Positions 1-10,615 of a DNA stretch of 64,000 bases are shown piece by piece; within the stretch, counting starts at the first letter, position 1, and every line of letters starts with the position of its first letter. Made by a program: the position numbers and the translations under genes. Under the pieces are notes generated by a model. That model was not told the origin of the DNA. It worked only from the letters and a program-made list of their open reading frames with translations, and did no database searches. Source of the DNA: Boesenbergia rotunda (Eukaryota > Streptophyta > Magnoliopsida > Zingiberales > Zingiberaceae); contig JAGFNQ010010088.1 of assembly GCA_024364735.1 (NCBI GenBank), positions 62,001 to 126,000 on the forward strand, given 5' to 3'.

Positions 1-124
1 CGCCGTGGTTGGAGATGTAGTTGACGAGGACGAGATCTTCCTCCATGGTCCAGGGTCCCTTCCGCACCTCCGCCTCCTGGCTGCTGCTTATTCTCTTGTC
101 CATCCCGATGGCTTCCTCCACCAT
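1..124 (-). CDS. R2R3-MYB transcription factor, N-terminal part (cut by window edge)
   Basis: Read on the minus strand from the ATG at 124, the frame gives a short leader and then RKGPWTMEEDLVLVNYISNHG, the start of the first MYB (R2) repeat, including its first conserved Trp and the EED acidic triplet. The product should be a nuclear DNA-binding regulator. The spacing and the wording of this stretch resemble the stress-related subgroup that includes Arabidopsis MYB2, MYB62, MYB78 and MYB108, but too little is present to pick a member. The rest of R2, all of R3 and the activation region lie left of base 1. Start choice: 124 gives the usual short leader; another in-frame ATG at 103 would also work, and a third, upstream and in frame without stops, lies at 178. 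A TATA-like stretch sits at 211-221. Confidence 0.85.
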   Translation of the reverse strand, partial: MVEEAIGMDKRISSSQEAEVRKGPWTMEEDLVLVNYISNHG

Positions 125-210
125 GAATTCAGGGGCGAAGTGACAGCTGAGAGGTGCAGCATGAAGAGATGTATGCATGCTGATGAGAGTAGTAAGAAAG
201 AGAGAGTAAG

Positions 211-221
211 ATATATATAGG
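211..221 (-). promoter_or_regulatory. TATA-like box of the MYB gene
   Basis: On the minus strand the stretch reads CTATATATAT, about 90 bases upstream of the preferred MYB start at 124 and only about 35 upstream of the alternative ATG at 178. If this box is used, transcription would begin close to 180-190, so the 178 ATG would lie almost at the cap. Placement is inferred; no start site can be seen. Confidence 0.45.
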
Positions 222-224
222 GTT

Positions 225-930
225 TATTGTCTAGCTCATTCGAAGCTTTAAGCTCTCACTCTGATAATAATGCTCCAAGTTAAAGGTGTGATACTGCTCC
301 GAGAAGAGATCTTATAAGTTTTAGTCTAGCTCATTGAAATATCTTTCGAAGTTTGGTGGCTGTCAATTGTAAGGAGGAGATTCCTCTTGAACTAATTAAA
401 TTAAATTGACTTCTAGTTGTAAAAATGTAAACCGCACACGTGTGTCTGTGTACATGTATTCCATATATATATATATATGCATATGGTCGATCGATACTGT
501 GCTTTTGTTTAGTGCAACTAAAATCTTCAAACTCAAACATTCAAGGGTAATGTTTTTTCATGTGGGAACGTACGATTGTTGTTGGCTATTAAGTAGCTAG
601 ATGACTTCAATCAGCAAGAGTGCATGGTTAATATATTAGTATGTTTATTTTAGATAAGTGATGAACATGGAAAGGGAAAACATTGTGGAACAATGTTTCT
701 TCTTTTCTAAACAATCTTCATTTGTTAGGTGGATTGTTGCTTTGGGCCCTCAAACGATGAGGCATTATATTAAGTATCGGCATTGAAGATGTATGTAAGA
801 ATGTGTACTTACAAGGTAGCGGGAATTTCAATTCTTTGAAGGGGCTTTTAGGAAAAGTGAGGCAATGGAATTTTCAGTGAAAAATGTGTAATATATAATT
901 TCCATCGTCGTCTATCTCCCTCTCGTTGAC
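225..930. other. Intergenic, MYB upstream region
   Basis: AT-rich sequence between the MYB gene and the first relic exon to the right. It holds a short alternating AT palindrome near 461-486 and no gene, RNA or element that I can support. It is presumably the distal promoter of the minus-strand MYB gene. Confidence 0.5.
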
Positions 931-1622
931 TTGATTCGAAGATGTCCATTGGATTGAATAAGATGACGGCGGAGAATATGTCTGTCGGGAAGTTTGTGAT
1001 CAATCATGAAACTCACCGATTTTGTGCCTTTCATTGCAGGCCGGTGTTGATGGATGCAGCAAGACAATCGGAAACCTTCTTTACAAGGTATTTCTTCTCT
1101 TGTTAGTTCTGGCAAGTGTTTGAGCAGCTAAATAGGGCTTCTGTATGCGATTGTGTTTTGGATTGTTTTATTGCGTGAGATAGGTTGCGACGAAATACCC
1201 AGCTAACGCTCTAATTCACCGGCCTACGCTGGTTCAGTATATAGTTTCCTCAAAGGTATTGCTCCGTAGCTCTGTCTCACGCTAAATCTCTAGTGTGAAT
1301 TATGGGTTGTAACTTCTAAGATGCATATCCTTAGTTGATTTTTTTTTTTTTTCATATGTTCATGGTAAACAAATATTCATATAGAGAATGATCGAATTTT
1401 TTATTTTTCTTGCAGATTAAAAACCAGTCCCAGCTAGATGCAGCTTTAGCATTCCTAAGCAATGTTGAACCTGAAACCTTCAAGTTGAATGAATTTGAAG
1501 AAGCTTGTGGTGTAGGTACGAGTGTTATTACTTCTGAATGGCGTTTGACCTGAAATCCTTTTGTATAACTCTTACACTGGGTTTCTACATCTACACGGCA
1601 ATTCTCTCTTTTACTGCTTTGC

Positions 1623-1835
1623 GCACGGGGATGGTAAGGCGCCTGGTCGATTTGGTCGAGATCACAGGTTCGAGGGTCGCCAGTTGCGCACGGGGATAAA
1701 ACCCTAGTCTGCTGGCATTAATTCCCTCGACCCCAGGCACCTCACCAAACCAGTGATAATCGTGGTTTGCCTCCCTCTAAAAACCTATGGAGCCGGGACC
1801 AGGGGCCGCTAAGGTGACGGTTCTACCTTTTTGGT
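1623..1835 (+). mobile_element. tRNA-derived SINE, family A, copy 1
   Basis: A 213-bp insert with an A-box-like GGTAAGGCGCCTGG near 1633 and a B-box-like GGTTCGAGG at 1667-1675, the pol III promoter layout of a tRNA-derived SINE. It is flanked by imperfect 17-bp target duplications, CTCTTTTACTGCTTTGC at 1606-1622 and CTCTTTTCCTACTTTGC at 1836-1852 (two mismatches). A second copy of the same family lies on the opposite strand at 51307-51532. It sits in an intron of the GlnRS relic. Confidence 0.8.
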
Positions 1836-1909
1836 CTCTTTTCCTACTTTGCATTGTAGCTTTGGAAGAGGCTTCTACTATCCTGTTTACCCTGCTAGAT
1901 CTATTCCAA

Positions 1910-1937
1910 CCCCCCCCCCCCCCCCCCCCCCCCCCCC
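1910..1937 (+). repeat. Poly-C run of 28
   Basis: An uninterrupted run of 28 cytosines, in the intron of the GlnRS relic about 60 bases after the family A SINE duplication. Such a run is prone to length error in sequencing and, on the minus strand, is a G-run able to form a quadruplex. The true length is uncertain. Confidence 0.9.
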
Positions 1938-4523
1938 AGTTTCTTAAAGTAAATTATTGCATTACAACCTGACTAATGCAAGTCTCAATTGTTGTGATTG
2001 TGGTGAGCATAATTACCTTTTTTTACTACAGTATGTTTTTCTTATCAGGCACTACAATTTTTCATGCTCAACAGCTGTCTCTTTCTTATGGATTAAAGGT
2101 TGATGAAGGAAACACTTGGATTGAGTTAAACAGATATTCAATTGTCTGTTCGACTTGATGAAAACTTACAAGAGTTGGAAGAGTATTTAGTCCTTTTAGA
2201 TGTATTTGCCATTTTAACACACTAAACATTCTTTTACTATTGAAAAGCTAGAGTTAGAAGCACAGTTAAATTTCAAATGCTTTAGTTTTTTTAAGACCAG
2301 TTAAAACATGCATACTGACTGACAAATTATGAAGTTGAAAGAATAGTTAGACTTTCATCTCTTTTAGTTTTTTTTTCACAATCAAAATATCCATAATTCC
2401 GAGTAATCAGTATTTTTTTTGTTTGTCCAACCTTAATTGGTTTACTTTGAATATTTAGCAAAAGATATCATTGCAGCCAACATGTTGTAGCAGCTTATAG
2501 TATTCCCATCACTTGAAGATTCTTGAGGTAATTAATCTGTGCTCATAATGTACATTTTTTCTGTTATAACTTTATAAAAGAGTATCTATATTCCAATTAA
2601 AGAAATTGAGTCATCAGTTAATGCTGTTGTTGAAGAACATATGAATCATTAATGTCATTATATTTTGTCTTAATTCATTTTGATAAATCAACAGGAATTG
2701 ATTGATCAGAAGCTTCGAGTGATTCTTGGTGAGGAGACAGCTGAAGATGATAAGGAACCTCTGAAAAAAAAGGAACAGCCTGTGAAAGTTGAGGTAAGAA
2801 TGCTTTTGGCTGCTTAAAAAGAAGCATTTTATGGCCCCTGGGTGATTTTCGTAGCTGTACGCATATACTAATAGGAAAAAGCAAGTGATGCAATTGCATG
2901 TGTTCCAAGTGTAGAGGAGGAAGTGAATCCATTCTTGATATTTCCAGAACCTGCTGAAAACTTTAAGGTATTATCAAACTGATGTTTATTTTATCAGGTT
3001 ACCCACACGAGTGACTACTTTCCAGAATTGTATTATCTAGCCGTGGAATTGATGCACAGAGATCTAGCATATGTTGATCATCAGGTATGTTTATATTTGT
3101 TTGCAATTCTGTTTGGGGATGTCATCAATATGCTTGCGAAGCATATAAATATTGTTACTGAAGAAAGTATAATATTTCTTGTTATGAGATTGTGAAGGAG
3201 TGAGATAAATATGTACAAAATAACTGCTAGTTTTACTTTATTTTTCTCTGCAGGCCCCAGAAGAAGTAAAGGAGTGTAGAGAGAGTGTAGAGAGAAGAAA
3301 ATGAACAACCCATGGAGGGATAGACCTATTGCAGAATCATTGAAGTTATTTAAAGACATGAAAAGAGGTTTTGATTGAGGAGGGAAAAGTTATTTAAATT
3401 GCAGATATTTAGGATCCTCGTTAGGCATGGATATTTAGGATCCAACCAAGTTGGAGGACTGGTTAGCAGATATCAATCCACATTCAAAGGAGTTGATTCC
3501 TGAAGCATATGCAGTCCCTTCTCTTGCCAGTGCTGTTTTGGGTGACAAATTCCAGTTCGAGAGACTCGGTGAGTTCCAGTGCTATGTTGTTGTTGACCAT
3601 GCGAAGAATTGTCACTTCATTTTAGTTTCTTTTGAATTATTTTTCATGTTCATTTTTTCAGACTATTTTGCTGTTGATCTGGACTCTTCTTCCCCTGATA
3701 AACTGGTATTCAACAGAACCATCACCCTCAGGGATTCATATTCTAAGTCTGGAAAAACAGTAAATCTCAACGTGCCTTACTAAATCAGTTTCTATTTCTA
3801 AAATTGATTGTGTCGTTTTCCTTCCTGTGTAAATATGCTTGAAAGGGAATGGAAACACACAGCAGCAGCTGTAAGCTCTTACAACGTATAAAAATTATCT
3901 AGTAATTATTACAACATGATAATGCTAGAGATTTATTTTCTGTGCCTTTGCCATTCAAGTTATCTGACAATTGCGCTTCTTGTGAGTAGAGGATCCCTTA
4001 AAAAGGGAATATGGCACTAAGGTTCATCATGCTAATATCCAAGCATCCAAGGTGAGGCTATGAGCCATCTGTTATGATAAGTTCTCTGTAGACGGAAACA
4101 TGCCTTCATGTGTACTTTAGTGTCTCCAATCTTAATTTGTGCTAAAATAAGTATATAATTTACTTGGAAAATTTTTGTTGGCTTTGGAAGACTGCATCTT
4201 TGTTGCTTGTAAAAGCAATATTTGTTGTTGTTAGGTTAACAACTATCGAAATAAAGATAGATGGAAGCTCTGTTGTGTTGGCCCACTGCCGGTCACTTGA
4301 ATTAGTTCCTGCCTTGCAGTGTCAATGTAGTCCTGCAGTTTTTGAGACAAACTAATAATTTCCTTTTTATCACATCATTGTTGATACTGGATGTTAGTCG
4401 GTAATCATTTAAATTTTCATTTTGTGCACAGGCTGTGGCTGACATAATTCGAACTACTTTGGGTCCTCGATCGATGCTTAAGATGCTGCTTGATGCCGCA
4501 GGAGGTCTGTTTTGACATATTGT

Positions 4524-5675
4524 TGTAGGATCGGGTTGGTCCGGCTAGATGGGAGTGAATAGACGGTTAAGAAATAAAACAAGAGGGCACTCGTCTTTAA
4601 GAAAAACTTGGTTGCAACTTGGTCGTTGCTTCCAAGACGGTTAACACTCAATCAGAAAATCTCCTTGTGGCGGAGAAGCCTTACAACTGAAGCACACTTA
4701 GACTTAAAGAAATTACAGAAAGAATTGATTATTAGACTCTGAATCTTTAAGTCTACTTATAGGTTGAGTGATATGATCTTGACCGTTGATACAAGATTGA
4801 GTTTCATCTTGATCGTAGATCTAAGATTATCTCAACCAGATTTTAAACTCTAAAAGAAAGATAAATCTCTTTAATCGGCTCATTGCTTCTTCAAGGCTTT
4901 GATAAGATTTGACTAAGCAAACCCACGTGCGCTTCTCGATCCGATTAAACAGCTTTCATTTTGCTTCTTCAAGGCTTTTGATCCACGTGCGCTTCTCGAT
5001 CCGATTAAACAGCTTTCATTTTGCTTCTTCAAGGCTTTTGATCCACGTGCGCTTCTCGATCCGATTAAACAGCTTTCATTTTGCTTCTTCAAGGCTTTTG
5101 ATCCACGTGTGGAGCTTGTAAGAGCTTTTTAAAAAAAACTTTAATTTAAAAGCTTTTATATTAAAGCTTTTAAATGTAAAAGCTTTAATTAAAGGCTTTA
5201 ATATAAAGTGTGTTCGTGCTTTTTAATTAAAAGCTTTAGTATAAAAGCTTTAATATAAAAGCTTTTATAAAAGACTTTAATTCAAGTGTTCGTCTTGATC
5301 CAAGTCCAAGTCAACGGCAACTTGGTTGACTGTTCGTAAGTAGATCTTCTGAGTGATTTCTGACCAATCGGAATTAGGCTCACCCGAACCCGACTCCGAC
5401 CTTTCGCTCCTCGAACGTCCTTCCTCCCGGCTTCTCGTCCCTCGGACACCGCGCGCGTCCTTCTCGCTCCACCGACGTACTCTTCCGCAGCTTCCGCGTC
5501 CCTCGGATTGTACCGAGCCCGTCGGCTCACTTCCCCGCACAATCCTTCTCGTCCGCTACGTCTTACGCTCGACTTCCTCCGTACCTAAGTTCCTGCATAC
5601 TTAGCAGAGGGATTAAAACCAACAGGACCTAACCTAACTTAGTTGATCACATCAAAATCAACCGGGGCACCAACA
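4524..5675 (-). repeat. 3' LTR of the gag-only retrotransposon (left, 1152 bp)
   Basis: Matches the right LTR over its length. It differs mainly by one extra copy of a 60-bp tandem unit (three here, two in the partner) and by a small deletion near 5210 relative to the partner. The stretch 5130-5290 is rich in AAGCTTTA-type short repeats, and 5380-5600 is GC-rich with strongly pyrimidine-biased runs. Confidence 0.92.
4922..5101. repeat. Three 60-bp tandem units carrying G-box (CACGTG) motifs
   Basis: Three nearly identical 60-base units, each opening with CCACGTGCGCTTCTCGATCC. Each unit contains one palindromic CACGTG, and a fourth occurs just after the array (CCACGTGTGG at about 5103). The right LTR holds only two units, about 8097-8216. 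CACGTG is the core of plant G-box/ABRE elements bound by bZIP and bHLH factors; a regulatory role here is inference. Confidence 0.9.
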
Positions 5676-5677
5676 AT

Positions 5678-5690
5678 CTCCCCCTTTTTG
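5678..5690 (-). other. Polypurine tract
   Basis: On the minus strand AAAAAGGGGGAGA lies two bases from the left LTR, where plus-strand DNA synthesis would be primed during reverse transcription. It fixes the element's orientation. A similar purine run occurs near 5813-5824. Confidence 0.85.
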
Positions 5691-6248
5691 ATGTGCATCA
5701 ACCCAAGTTTAGTTAGGGATAAACAACAAACAAAAAAAATATTGTAACAGTATTAAGCATAAAAAAAAAATTTGCAATCATATACATAACCTCCCCCTGA
5801 ACATAAATTACTCTCCCCCTTTGATCACAGCAAAATGGGACAAAAAATAGGGAAGGGAAAATATAAATTTCACTTAATTAATTTTTTTTTAAAAAATAAA
5901 AATATGATTTTAGTAAAATATTTACAGAAAATCGAAATATAAATTAAAAAATCTGAAATATTTTGTATACAACGATGATAGGTCCAATCATGGAAAAAAT
6001 CAGATCTGAGAAAATAACTTTGTTTTCTATTTTTAATATTTAAGATTCGAATTTTGAACATAAAATCATGAAAATTCGAAACGTGTTAAAAAAAATCTGA
6101 AAAAAAAATTCTTCGTAGATAGACAACAAGATTATGCATTTGGAAAAGTTAGAGATACAATTTTTATTTAGTAACAATTAATCAAACTAAATTTCCTAAT
6201 AAAAAAATGTCAGATAATTAAGCGCATATGTAATAGAAAGAAAAATAA

Positions 6249-7637
6249 TCAACTTAAAATAGACTTTGGAACCCAAAATAAGTTCCTATCTACAGGGTTA
6301 ATTAAAAATCTAGGAGGAATATAGTTTTTGGTCACTTTTCTAAGTTGACCCCTGTGATTTTTAACATACCAATTCAGATTTTCAGGATAAAAATTCTTTT
6401 TAGTTCTTAAACATGCAATATCATTTTCCAATTTTTCTACTAAATTTTTTAAATTTTCATTCTCTATTTTCAGTTGGTCAGATAGATCAGATGAGCATGG
6501 AGTGACTAATTTTTCTTTTAATTCAGAGTTTGCTATTTCTAATTTATTCATCGACTTTAGCATAGATTTTAGTATAGAGTAAATTCGAGCAGGTGGAAGT
6601 AGGCATACCTCACTTACTGGGTCAGTTTCGAAGTTAGGGATTTCCCCTTCGTTGCTACTTTCTTCCGAGGTACTTTCTTCATCTTCATCTTGGTGACTTG
6701 CCATCAGTGCAAGTCCAACGAATTCTTCGGCTTCCGATTCATCTGACGAAGTCTCGTCCCAGGTAGCTTTTAGTACCTTTTTCTTCTTTGGCTGGTTCTT
6801 GAGTTTGGGGCACTAATCTTTCAGGTGTCCCTCCTCGTTGCAGTTGTAACATCGGATCGTGCATTTCTTCTTTCTCTGCACCTTTTTAGAGCGATTAGTA
6901 TTAATGAATTTACACAACTTTCTTACTGCTAGTGCTGTTTCTTCATCGTCTGCTGAAGATTCTTCGTCGAGTTGGATCTTCCTTGTGTTCAGTGCGACGT
7001 TATCTGCTTTTCTGTTCTTTTCTACAAAACGAGATTCATGAAGTTCTAGAATAGAAAATAACTGTTCTAACGTACTTACCTCTAAATCTTTTGAAATATA
7101 ATATGCGTCGATTATCGAGGTCCATTCTGGGGTTCTCGGAAATGCGTTTAGCGCATACCTTTGTGCATCGCGGTTGGTCACCGTTTCTCCGAGATTTTCG
7201 AGGCTTGTGATTAGTTCTTTTACCTTAGCATGCAATCTCGCAACAGATTCTCCATCTTCTATCCGGAGATTTGTTAGTCGGCTTCGAAGAACATCTCGTC
7301 GCGCCAGCTTTGCCTCCGAGGTGCCTTCGTGCAGTTCGAGAAACTTTTCCCAAAGTTCCTTTGCCGATTCGTACTTACCGATTCGGTTGACATCTTGCTC
7401 TGGGAGGACGGTCAACAGATGAAATTCTGCCTTTCCGTTAGCAACTGCGTCTACTTGCTCCTTTTTATTCCAGGAGTCAGGATCCTTGATCTTTCCTTCA
7501 TTATCTTTTGGAGCTGCATAGCCATTTTTCATAATAATTAATAACTCATAATCAGTAACAAAAAATACCTGCATCTTCCGTTTCCATGCCGTGAACTCCC
7601 CCTCAAATTTAGGCGGGTATATTGCTGGTCCAACCAT
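6249..7637 (-). CDS. Copia-type Gag split by an in-frame amber codon in its zinc knuckle
   Basis: The frame opens at 7637 (MVGPAIYPPKFEGEFTAWKR) and runs 274 codons through a UBN2-type gag domain, roughly residues 10-215. It then enters a CCHC zinc knuckle, CYNCNEEGHLKD, where TAG at 6813-6815 occupies the position just before the last Cys. The same frame then stays open for 187 codons to 6249. This second part starts with that Cys and has a lysine cluster, an acidic serine-rich stretch, an apparent coiled coil and a WYVKNH motif. Gag would package element RNA into virus-like particles. The stop may be a simple mutation of CAG to TAG; the open frame afterwards leaves readthrough possible but unproven. 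It is the only protein encoded between the LTRs. Confidence 0.85.
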
Positions 7638-7683
7638 CTTAAAATTTGCTGCAGTTGGCGGTTAGTCCTTCTGCGGCGGTCTG

Positions 7684-7695
7684 GCTCTGATACCA
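7684..7695 (-). other. Primer-binding site for initiator tRNA-Met
   Basis: On the minus strand TGGTATCAGAGC follows two bases after the end of the right LTR. This is the standard Copia primer-binding site complementary to the 3' end of initiator methionine tRNA, so the right LTR is the 5' LTR. Confidence 0.92.
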
Positions 7696-7697
7696 CT

Positions 7698-8804
7698 TGT
7701 AGGATCGGGTTGGTCCGGCTAGAGGGGGGTGAATAGACGGTTAAGAAATAAAACAAGAGGACACTCGTCTTTAAAAAAAACTTGGTTGCAACTTGGTCGT
7801 TGCTTCCAAGACGGTTAACGCTCAATCAGAAAATCTCCTTGTGGCGGAGAAGCCTTACAACTGAAGCACACTTAGACTTAAAGAAATTACAGAAAGAATT
7901 GATTATTAGACTCTGAATCTCTAAGCCTACTTATAGGTTGAGTGATATGATCTTGACCGTTGATACAAGATTGAGTTTCATCTTGATCGTAGATCTAAGA
8001 TTATCTCAACCAGATTTTAAACTCTAAAAGAAAGATAAATCTCTTTAATCGGCTCATTGCTTCTTCAAGGCTTTGATAAGATTTGACTAAGCAAACCCAC
8101 GTGCGCTTCTCGATCCGATTAAACAGCTTTCATTTTGCTTCTTCAAGGCTTTTGATCCACGTGCGCTTCTCGATCCGATTAAACAGCTTTCATTTTGCTT
8201 CTTCAAGGCTTTTGATCCACGTGTGGAGCTTGTAAGAGCTTTTTTAAAAAAAAATTTAATTTAAAAGCTTTTATATTAAAGCTTTTAAATGTAAAAGTTT
8301 TAATTAAAGGCTTTAATATAAAGTCTTTTATAAAAGAAGTGGTCGTGCTTTTTAATTAAAAGCTTTAGTATAAAAGCTTTAATATAAAAGCTTTTATAAA
8401 AGACTTTAATTCAAGTGTTCGTCTTGATCCAAGTCCAAGTCAACGGCAACTTGGTTGACTGTTCGTAAGTAGATCTTCTGGGTGATTTCTGACCAATTGG
8501 AATTAGGCTCACCCGAACCCGACTCCGACCTTTCGCCCCTCGAGCGTCCTTCCTCCCAGCTTCTCGTCCCTCGGACACCGCGCGCGTCCTTCTCGCTCCA
8601 CCGACGTACTCTTCCGCAGCTTCCGCGTCCCTCGGATTGTACCGAGCCCGTCGGCTCACTTCCCCGCACAATCCTTCTCGTCCGCTACGTCTTACGCTCG
8701 ACTTCCTCCGTACCTAAGTTCCTGCACACTTAGCAGAGGGATTAAAATCAACATGACCTAACCTAACTTAGTTGATCACATCAAAATCAACCGGGACACC
8801 AACA
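7698..8804 (-). repeat. 5' LTR of the gag-only retrotransposon (right, 1107 bp)
   Basis: Begins TGTAGGATCGGG and ends ACCAACA in plus-strand reading, followed at once by the ATTGT duplication. It carries two 60-bp G-box units (8097-8216) where the partner LTR has three. Confidence 0.92.
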
Positions 8805-8809
8805 ATTGT

Positions 8810-9540
8810 TACTGACATAAAGTAGTTAAGTAGATACATAAATGTAATGCAATTTATTGTGCGTGTCATAATGTTAAGTGTGCTTTCCTTGTCTGACTTA
8901 TGGAGTTCAAGTTATTGTGCATAATCTTATCATATTGTTTAATTGTTTTTGATAAATGATCTGCTTGCAAAACTATTAAGCTAGATTTATTAACGCATAT
9001 TAGTTGTATAGACATTTTGCAGCATAATTATGTCAGTAGATAGCTCTTCCAGTTTGTATTCACTTCCTTTGACTTAGATCAAAGGGATGGTTTGAACTCA
9101 TTGATCATTGTTTGCTTTTGACACTATTTCAAATGAAATGATAGATTGTAAAATCTGAAATGTTATCAGATGATAGTAGTAACTCAAAATTAGTCATATT
9201 GGATTAGTGAAATATTAATCAACCTCCCAAAAATCGAAACTTTAGATGGAATGGGGAAATTATTTAGGTTTATTCTCCTTAGGCACTCTCTGTACCTTGA
9301 TATAGATTATTGTTATTGTTCTTTTTGCATATATTAGAGTTAATTGGTTTGCCAATTATCACCAAAGCTCGAACCTCTCTATAATGGACCGTCTATGGGC
9401 ATAAACTATATAGCAACCTGGCTTCAACAATGTTTACATCACTCATTTGGCCCTTTTCTATTTAGTATTTACAATTTGATTCTCAACATCCTTCCGCGAC
9501 CATTAAACTCTCAATTGACCTGTTGAAATGGTTTTGCCAG
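8810..9540 (+). other. Former CCT3 intron, no further feature
   Basis: AT-rich sequence between the retrotransposon's right duplication and the next CCT3 exon piece at 9541, which is preceded by a normal AG acceptor. I see no coding or repeat structure in it. Confidence 0.6.
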
Positions 9541-10387
9541 GTAAATGCTATTCTACGTGAACTTGATCTTGCTCACCCAGCTGCTAAGGTACGAGTTATA
9601 ATTTTCATCGACCTCTTTACTATTTACATCTCTAATGTCAATGATTTGTTAATAGTGTTATAGTAAAGATTCTGTCAGATTTTTCATGGCCAGCATAATC
9701 TTACTAATTATGGTTTCTGACAACTGGTAGTCGATGATTGAACTGAACCGCACACAGGATGAAGAAGTTGGTGATGGCACAACCTCTGTTATTGTCTTAG
9801 GTGTGTCCTGTGATCTTTCTTATCTTGGTATGAGTTGTGTTATTTCTCATTATGTCTTCATGGGGCCTAACTATGGGCATCATAAAGTTACTCTGAGAAT
9901 GTATAATTTGGATTCTTCCTTCTAAGCATCAGTTGAATAAGACATAATTGTGTAAATTATCTTCTACATCTTCATTTTTTTTTGTTTTTTGTTGTGATTG
10001 CATTTTTTTCAACAAAATTTTGCATTGTGTGTTTGTCTTATGAGGTCAAATTCTCTTATTTTATCCAGTATCAGAGCTACACAAATTGCTCTTGAATAGT
10101 ACTATTCTTTTTTCTAACAATTCTAGTAACTATATACACACATCCATTATAGAATTCTCAGAATGCTACACTATTTTTTCTGCATATTGTTTTCTAACTA
10201 CACTATACTCAGGTCCATAAAGTATGCTGGGTTGTACCTATCTATAGAATATCCTTATAGCTTAAACGACGCACAACAATCACACAAGATTTTAGGATCT
10301 CTTCATTTCAACTGCTCACCTTTTATTCCATTATTATTATCTTCATCACTCTCTCCTCTTTGTTAAAGATCCAAGATATCTAAAACT

Positions 10388-10615
10388 TAGCCCCCACGGG
10401 CAGCCGAGATGGTTAGAGCACAGGGGCTTGCATCTAACCGCCTGGGTTCGAGCCGCACGGGGCGCGCTGCGATAATATCAAAGGCGTCATGTGTACAAAG
10501 TTCTCGGCCAAACTGTGTCCTATACTGTTTCGGTTACCGTGATTTACCTCCCTCGTCTTGGCTTAGGGGCAGGCTGTCGGGGGCGCTGGGGGCGAGCGTA
10601 ATCGCCTTTTGCATG
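10388..10615 (+). mobile_element. tRNA-derived SINE with perfect 16-bp target duplication
   Basis: A 228-bp insert bounded by identical 16-bp duplications CAAGATATCTAAAACT (10372-10387 and 10616-10631). Its 5' part is tRNA-like, with GAGATGGTTAGAGCA as A box near 10408 and GGGTTCGAGCC as B box near 10444. The body contains the GTGATTTACCTCCCT module seen in several plant SINEs. It lies in a CCT3 relic intron. It is not a functional tRNA gene: no acceptor stem closes it. Confidence 0.9.

Larger units (their letters stand above)
935..3783 (+). pseudogene. Glutaminyl-tRNA synthetase relic lacking its catalytic core
   Basis: Exon-like pieces with splice sites match plant cytosolic GlnRS in order. 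They are: a degraded start near 940; 1040-1087 (GCSKTIGNLLYK); 1184-1255 (VATKYPANALIHRPTLVQYI); 1416-1515 (LNEFEEACGV); 2695-2793 (ELIDQKLRVILGEE and a lysine-rich linker); 2875-2967; 2998-3084 (TSDYFPELYYLAVELMHRD); 3254 to about 3378 (NPWRDRPIAESLKLF); and the C-terminal piece 3441-3783 (DWLADINPHSKE ... KLVFNRTITLRDSY). The exons for the HIGH signature, the KMSKS loop and most of the anticodon-binding domain are absent. The first gap lies between 2967 and 2998, the second between about 3400 and 3441. Frameshifts near 3300 and 3375 and a TAG at about 3434 also break it. A SINE sits in the intron after 1515. The loss of interior exons with introns kept suggests a decayed genomic duplicate, not a processed copy. 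Confidence 0.88.
4524..8804 (-). mobile_element. Complete gag-only LTR retrotransposon (TR-GAG/LARD type) with target duplication
   Basis: A 4281-bp element inserted in the CCT3 relic and flanked by perfect 5-bp duplications ATTGT (4519-4523 and 8805-8809). LTRs are 4524-5675 and 7698-8804, each TG...CA when read in either sense. Orientation is minus: the primer-binding site lies just inside the right LTR and the polypurine tract just inside the left LTR. The 2.0-kb interior encodes only a Copia-type gag; I see no protease, integrase, reverse transcriptase or RNase H motif. This is the architecture known for non-autonomous gag-carrying elements, which need a partner's pol. The LTRs are still highly alike, so insertion is younger than the decay of the host CCT3 copy appears to be. 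Confidence 0.93.

Noticed and set aside
4909..5121. Repetitive 70-codon protein
   Set aside because: It is the translation of the 60-bp LTR tandem unit; frame is kept only because 60 is divisible by three.
10388..10470. Possible tRNA gene (A-box and B-box-like words)
   Set aside because: No acceptor-stem pairing or full cloverleaf, and the unit is bounded by a 16-bp target duplication, so it is a SINE. The same applies at 1623, 11049, 51307 and 59914.
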